This document shows, piece after piece, positions 41,622 through 45,743 of a DNA stretch of 45,743 nucleotides. The stretch covers positions 1 through 45,743 of the forward strand of contig JAFASY010000122.1 of NCBI GenBank assembly GCA_019244235.1. Direction: 5' to 3'. A program made the position numbers and the translations under genes. This stretch comes from Chroococcidiopsidaceae cyanobacterium CP_BM_ER_R8_30 (GTDB lineage: Bacteria > Cyanobacteriota > Cyanobacteriia > Cyanobacteriales > Chroococcidiopsidaceae). The first letter of the stretch is position 1. Every line of letters starts with the position of its first letter. The notes under the pieces were generated by a model, which saw nothing but the letters and a program-made list of their open reading frames with translations, was not told where the DNA came from and ran no database searches.

Positions 41622-43085
41622 TTAAATGGTTGGGGCTGTCGGAACGCCTGGAGCTGCTGGAATGCCAAGTGCAGCAGACGGAGATGGAGGCGTTGGAGGA
41701 ATCAGTTCAGGTGGGTAGGGAAGAACTCCTGATTCCCATTGAGCAAAGGTATCACGGAGCTGCGAAAGTATTTGTGGATTAGAACTTTGCAGGTCAGTGG
41801 TCTCCTCGGTATCTGTTGATAGGTCGAAGAGAAATTCGGTGTCTCCTATCTTTAGATACTTCCACTTTCCGCTTCTGGCTGCTTTCTGTGCTCCGCCCGC
41901 ATAACGCCAGAATAGTGCGCGGTGGTAGGGCGATCGCTCGCCGATAATGACTGGTAACAGGTTTTCCCCATCCAACGGAGAGCTGGGGTCGGGACTGGTG
42001 CGAGCTGCGGCTAGGATCGTTGCTGTAATGTCAAAGGTGATGATCGTTTGCTCACTGACCTTGTTGGGGGGAACAACACCGGGCCAGCGGATAATCGTCG
42101 GTACCCGAATTCCACCCTCGTATAGACTGCCTTTACGACCTTGGAAGGGACCAATCAGGGAGTATCGCTCTCCCCCATTGTCGCTGGTAAAGATAACCAG
42201 GGTATTTTCCTCCTGACCAGAATCCCGCAAGGCTTGCAAGACGCGACCGATGCCCTCATCTAGCCTGTTGAGGATGGCTGCGTAGGTTTCCTGCGAACCG
42301 CCTGCTGTGTAGGGATTGGTCGGGTAAAACGTCTGGCTGAGGGCTTCGTCCTCAGGACCTTCCCACGGCCAGTGGGACGCATTGTATTGCAGGCTGAGGA
42401 AAAACGGTTTTTCGCGCGATCGGGTAATAAAGTCGATCGCCTGCTGAGTGTAGAGGTCGGTGGAGTAGCCCGCCAGATCTAGCGGGGTTGTTCCCTCAAA
42501 GAAGTCAAGGTTGCCATCGCCGTCTTTATGGGTGAAGTAATCAATGGCTCCGCTATAGTTGCCATGGTATTCGCCAAAACCGCTCACTAGAGGACCGTAG
42601 GTAGGAGGGTAGCCAGCGTGCCATTTGCCAACCAGAGCCGTTTCGTAGCCCTGTGCATCCAACAGGGAGGCGATCGTCGGTTGATCCGGTGGCAACCCGA
42701 CAGTCTGTCCAACCTCGGCAATGTTAGCCAGAGGTTCTCGCAAGCCCACGTCTGTTCGAGCAGAATAGCGCCCCGTGTAGAAGGCAACGCGGGTAGGGGT
42801 GCAAACCGTTTGATTTGCATAGGAATTGGGAAAGCGAGTGCCCTGACTGGCTAAACGGTCTATGTTGGGGGTTGGGTAGGCAGCTTGTCCATAATAAGAG
42901 CGACCATAAACGCTGATATCAGCCCAACCCAGGTCATCTGCCAGAATGAACAAGATGTTAGGTCGTCGTCGCTGAGCCGCACTTGCGGAAAAGAAGCTCG
43001 AACCTCCAGCGGCAAGCAAAGCACTTGCTGTTGCCGCACCAATAAATGCACGCCGATTCATACCTGATGACGCGACTTTTGTCAT
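41622..43085 (-). CDS. Type I arylsulfatase, Tat-exported
   Basis: The ATG at 43085 (MTKVASSGMNRRAFIG) is preferred, because CAGGGAG lies eight bases before it; the longer reading from 43154 has no support. The 487 residues start with a twin-arginine signal (NRRAFIG, then a hydrophobic stretch ending SASA). The core has metal ligands D50-D51 in LADDLGW and the formylglycine motif C95-T-P-T-R99, the target of the FGE encoded downstream. TSDNGG and GRKGSLYEGGIRVPTIIRWPG are also typical. The end carries an unusual Pro/Ala-rich tail of about 30 residues. It hydrolyses sulfate esters in the periplasm or outside, probably to gain sulfur; the substrate is unknown. Confidence 0.93.
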   Translation of the reverse strand: MTKVASSGMNRRAFIGAATASALLAAGGSSFFSASAAQRRRPNILFILADDLGWADISVYGRSYYGQAAYPTPNIDRLASQGTRFPNSYANQTVCTPTRVAFYTGRYSARTDVGLREPLANIAEVGQTVGLPPDQPTIASLLDAQGYETALVGKWHAGYPPTYGPLVSGFGEYHGNYSGAIDYFTHKDGDGNLDFFEGTTPLDLAGYSTDLYTQQAIDFITRSREKPFFLSLQYNASHWPWEGPEDEALSQTFYPTNPYTAGGSQETYAAILNRLDEGIGRVLQALRDSGQEENTLVIFTSDNGGERYSLIGPFQGRKGSLYEGGIRVPTIIRWPGVVPPNKVSEQTIITFDITATILAAARTSPDPSSPLDGENLLPVIIGERSPYHRALFWRYAGGAQKAARSGKWKYLKIGDTEFLFDLSTDTEETTDLQSSNPQILSQLRDTFAQWESGVLPYPPELIPPTPPSPSAALGIPAAPGVPTAPTI

Positions 43086-43213
43086 GGTTTTTACTCCCTG
43101 AATGTTGTAGGTTGTCCAAAATAGTAGGTGAAAGAAGCTGTAGAACCGCGCCAAAAGCTCAGCACAACTGAATCAAATAATCAGTTAGGAATTGAAATTT
43201 TTGACCAACTCTC

Positions 43214-43270
43214 TGACCGCGGAAGGCGGTCAACGCAGGCACCGCCGTGCAACGGCGGTGTACCGTTGAC
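43214..43270. repeat. Nested and competing inverted repeats
   Basis: TGACCGC (43214-43220) pairs with GCGGTCA (43226-43232). CACCGCCGT (43240-43248) pairs perfectly with ACGGCGGTG (43252-43260), and an outer stem GTCAACG (43229-43235) with CGTTGAC (43264-43270) encloses it. The first stem and the outer stem share 43229-43232. The block is GC-rich inside AT-rich intergenic DNA, like a small mobile palindromic element. Confidence 0.65.
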
Positions 43271-43807
43271 TCCCTACTTTTCAAAGAAGACAGCTCAAAG
43301 AAGCATGTCTTTTTCCAAAAAATACGGTAAATCGATAGACAATTGATATTTTTGTCACAAATTAGTATTGCACAAGTTGTCGAATTTCAAAATAAGTAGG
43401 GTCTTCCGCGATTTTGACGAACCTAGTGATAGGGATTCGTTAGCCAAGTAGCTCTCTGTTCATACTGGGGTGGAAATCGTCACCCGAGATCGCTCCAAAG
43501 CGGTGCGTAAGTGATATTCGGCATTGAGCACCGACGGCTATCTAAGTAGCAGACCGATTTCATCTACTGCAAAACCTGACTGAAACACTGGCTAAAGTGT
43601 TGGTTAATTGAGCGATAGAATGCGTAAAGGCTTTAAAGCACGTTAACTGATCGCGTTCCAATCCTGATTGGAAAGGGTGATTTGTGGCTGATGACAGCCT
43701 TACCAATAAGCAGGCTTCTACAAGATTACCTACTTAAAATAAGATTTGGGCTTGCTCTTAACATCTCAAGAAGAAAAATTACTTGGATTCTGATAGGGAG
43801 ATTAAAT
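43271..43807. other. Intergenic region before dndC
   Basis: No gene is seen in about 540 bases. A plus-strand frame runs into dndC from 43682 but lacks protein-like character. The stretch 43398-43440 (GGTCTTCCGCGATTTTGACG…) looks like a decayed insertion-sequence end to me, without support. I cannot place a promoter with confidence. Confidence 0.4.
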
Positions 43808-45424
43808 GTGGTTGTAACTCAAGACTTGGAGAATCAAGCTCAATATGGTCTAGCAGAGCTAGTTAGGGCAAATGTCGAAAGCCTCACTCTTGAAATCCAA
43901 GCACTTTATTGTCTTGACACAATTCCTTGGGTTGTAGGTTATTCCGGCGGCAAAGACTCTACTGCCGCACTGCAACTCGTCTGGAATGCCATCTTTGCCC
44001 TACCACCTCAGCAACGTATCAAACCTATTCATATTATTTCAACCGATACCCTAGTGGAAAATCCCGTCATCTCTGCTTGGGTTCGCAAATCCTTAGAGCA
44101 AATGATGAAAGCTGCTCAACTGCAAGGATTACTGATTCAACCACATCGACTTCAGCCTGAAGCTGAAGAGACCTTCTGGGTAAACCTGATTGGTAAGGGT
44201 TACCCTGCTCCCCGCAGCAAGTTCCGGTGGTGTACCGAGCGACTTAAAATTCATCCAGCTAACCGCTTTGTGCGAGATCTTGTTAGAGAAAACGGTGAAA
44301 CTATTTTGGTTTTAGGCACTCGTAAGGCAGAAAGTCAGAAACGAGCAGCAACAATGGCAAAACACGCAAAAGGACGGGTTCAAGACAGGCTCAGCCGTAA
44401 TGCCAGTCTTCTCAACTCCTTGATTTACAGTCCGCTTGAAGATTGGAGCAATGACGAAGTCTGGCTTTACTTACACCAGTGGCAAAACCCATGGGGGCAT
44501 AGCAACAAGGAACTTTTTAGAATCTATCGAGGAGCAACTCCAGATAATGAATGTCCTCTTGTAGTCGATACTTCCACTCCTAGCTGTGGCAGTTCCCGTT
44601 TTGGCTGTTGGGTCTGTACTCTAGTTGAGCGTGATAAATCGATGGAAGCTATGGTCCTCAACGAGGAATCTAAGCAGTGGATGCAGCCTTTGCTCGACTT
44701 TCGGGATGAATTAGATTTCAGAACTGACGAAAAACGAGAGCAAGAGCGACAAAACCGGGACTTCCGACGTACTAGAGGTAATGTTCAACTGTTTGAGCGC
44801 AAAGTAGACGGCTCCAAGGAAAAAGAGGTTACTAACATTCCTGGTCCATACATCAAACCTTGGCGAGAGTACCTATTAAAACGTCTACTGGAAACACAAA
44901 TTGCAGTCCGCCAAAAAGCGCCTCCAGATATGAAAGAGATTGAAATCATCACCATGGAAGAACTTAGCGAAATTCGCCGGATCTGGTTGGAAGAAAAACA
45001 TGAATTTGACGATTTCCTTCCCCGCATCTATTACGAAATTACTGGTGAAATCTTTCGCGATCCGCGTCCAGTGGCTGGTAACAGCCTACTCGGCATTGAC
45101 GAATGGAGCATCCTGGAAGAAATCTGTGAAGAGCCTATGCACTTGGAACTAATGACAAGACTTCTCGATACAGAGCGGCAATACCACACTATGTCTCGCC
45201 GGACTGGTATCATTGATACTTTAGAACAATGCTTCGAAACTACCTCTCGCTCAAGAGAAGAAGCAATGGATAATGCCTACTATGATCGAGAGTTGAAAGA
45301 TGCAGCACAAAAGGGTCATGTGGAGATGATTAAGCAGCTCACCTTGGAAAACTCTCCAGGCTGTGAGCACAGTCTGTCTGAAACCAGAACACTTTCTTGG
45401 GCGGAACTGAAATTCAAGGTGTAG
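43808..45424 (+). CDS. dndC: DndC-like DNA phosphorothioation sulfurtransferase, solitary
   Basis: The start is set at GTG 43808, since AGGGAG (43795-43800) lies seven bases before it; the frame upstream is not protein-like. The 539-residue product is a PAPS-reductase/ATP-sulfurylase-like enzyme. The ATP-binding PP-loop SGGKDST is at 46-52. C142 lies in WCTERLKIHP, and a cysteine set C249, C260, C267 and C270 probably carries an iron-sulfur cluster, as in DndC. The family, with DndA or IscS and DndD-E, replaces a DNA backbone oxygen with sulfur. Here no dndB, dndD or dndE is adjacent: a convergent WbuC gene follows and intergenic DNA precedes. Either the partners lie elsewhere or this is an orphan member with another role. 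Confidence 0.85.
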   Translation: MVVTQDLENQAQYGLAELVRANVESLTLEIQALYCLDTIPWVVGYSGGKDSTAALQLVWNAIFALPPQQRIKPIHIISTDTLVENPVISAWVRKSLEQMMKAAQLQGLLIQPHRLQPEAEETFWVNLIGKGYPAPRSKFRWCTERLKIHPANRFVRDLVRENGETILVLGTRKAESQKRAATMAKHAKGRVQDRLSRNASLLNSLIYSPLEDWSNDEVWLYLHQWQNPWGHSNKELFRIYRGATPDNECPLVVDTSTPSCGSSRFGCWVCTLVERDKSMEAMVLNEESKQWMQPLLDFRDELDFRTDEKREQERQNRDFRRTRGNVQLFERKVDGSKEKEVTNIPGPYIKPWREYLLKRLLETQIAVRQKAPPDMKEIEIITMEELSEIRRIWLEEKHEFDDFLPRIYYEITGEIFRDPRPVAGNSLLGIDEWSILEEICEEPMHLELMTRLLDTERQYHTMSRRTGIIDTLEQCFETTSRSREEAMDNAYYDRELKDAAQKGHVEMIKQLTLENSPGCEHSLSETRTLSWAELKFKV

Positions 45425-45460
45425 AAGCAATGATTTTTCAAAAACACAAGCAAATTGAAT

Positions 45461-45743
45461 CTAACTGTCCACAGCAACCAACTCCCTGAAATATCCCTGC
45501 CATATATCGACTAGCTGTCTGGCTGCTACTGTCCCTTCGGGAGGAAAAACCTCTATGAATTCCTTATCAGTATGAGCATTGTATGGTCCTTCTTTAAGTT
45601 CCAGAATTACAGTATCTGTAGCCAAAGCGACTAAGGAGTGATAGGTGCCTTCTGGTAATTCCACCCCACGAGTTGGACCACTAGCTGCAACCCGCTCTTT
45701 ATGTAGAATCTGCCCACTCTCATCCAGAATGAGAATTCCCAGT
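45461..45743 (-). CDS. WbuC-family cupin metalloprotein, 5' end outside the window
   Basis: The minus-strand frame enters from the right edge and ends at 45461. It reads LGILILDESGQILHKERVAA, then GPTRGVELPEGTYHSLVAL and KEGPYNAHTDKEFIEVFPPEG, the cupin barrel of WbuC proteins with the conserved E…H pair (GVELPEGTYH). WbuC genes are found in surface polysaccharide loci; the reaction is unknown. The start is beyond the window, so the Met at 45664 is not the true N-terminus. It is convergent with dndC with a 36-base gap. Confidence 0.75.
   Translation of the reverse strand, partial: LGILILDESGQILHKERVAASGPTRGVELPEGTYHSLVALATDTVILELKEGPYNAHTDKEFIEVFPPEGTVAARQLVDIWQGYFRELVAVDS

Noticed and set aside
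1-45743. CRISPR arrays, tRNA or rRNA genes.
   Set aside because: No regularly spaced direct repeats and no cloverleaf or rRNA-like sequence were noticed in the gaps between genes. A tRNA scan would settle this.

Overview
The window is cyanobacterial chromosomal DNA. It carries a canonical photosystem II D1 gene (psbA), a ChlP-type geranylgeranyl reductase and an RpaA-type response regulator. The HIP1 octamer GCGATCGC recurs (for example near 10547, 13790, 14489, 15569, 23949, 28113 and 40354), and families common in cyanobacteria (Uma2, DUF2079, YheT-like hydrolase) are present. I saw no tRNA, rRNA or CRISPR array. Genus is not determinable from this alone.

Layout. (1) 1-5.9 kb is an accessory region: an AT-rich phytanoyl-CoA-dioxygenase-like gene and a GT41/HMW1C-like glycosyltransferase, separated by a graveyard of two GNAT fragments and one nuclease-like fragment; then a protein with a perfect Coq4 metal motif and an acetolactate decarboxylase with an N-terminal ribbon-helix-helix domain. 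(2) 6.3-10.2 kb: an ISAs1-type insertion sequence with a frameshifted transposase lies between two truncated genes, a methyltransferase and a CheB/CheR-type hybrid kinase. There is no target duplication, so it marks a rearrangement. (3) 10.1-19.8 kb is core-like: YheT-like hydrolase, rpaA, chlP (sharing a perfect 14-bp stem at their convergent ends), a peptide-type ABC binding protein plus one permease, psbA with its terminator, a GT-C-like membrane protein and a glycine-rich stress protein. (4) 20.0-24.6 kb is decayed: adaptor fragment, Uma2, secreted beta/gamma-crystallin protein, a shortened RND pump and two antiporter remnants. (5) 24.6-34.8 kb is an envelope/efflux region: exported peptidoglycan-binding protein, RND adaptor and RND pump in one operon, then AT-rich GT2, LCMT-type methyltransferase and DUF2079 genes. 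(6) 34.8-40.6 kb carries ion and osmotic functions: CPA1 antiporter, nuclease-like protein, CDF transporter, MscS channel, DUF2254. (7) 40.6-45.7 kb carries sulfur-linked genes: sulfatase with its formylglycine-generating enzyme, a solitary DndC and an edge-truncated WbuC cupin.

The strongest unexplained signal is a 16-bp dyad, ATAAGA-N4-TCTTAT. It occurs exactly four times, all between 24.6 and 31.8 kb, and always in intergenic DNA around the efflux operon and the following glycosyltransferase and methyltransferase genes. This looks like the operator of a local, undescribed regulon; the regulator is not identifiable here. Other points of note are two places with competing hairpins, the RHH-acetolactate decarboxylase fusion, internally deleted membrane proteins kept in frame, and D1 with Trp at position 126.
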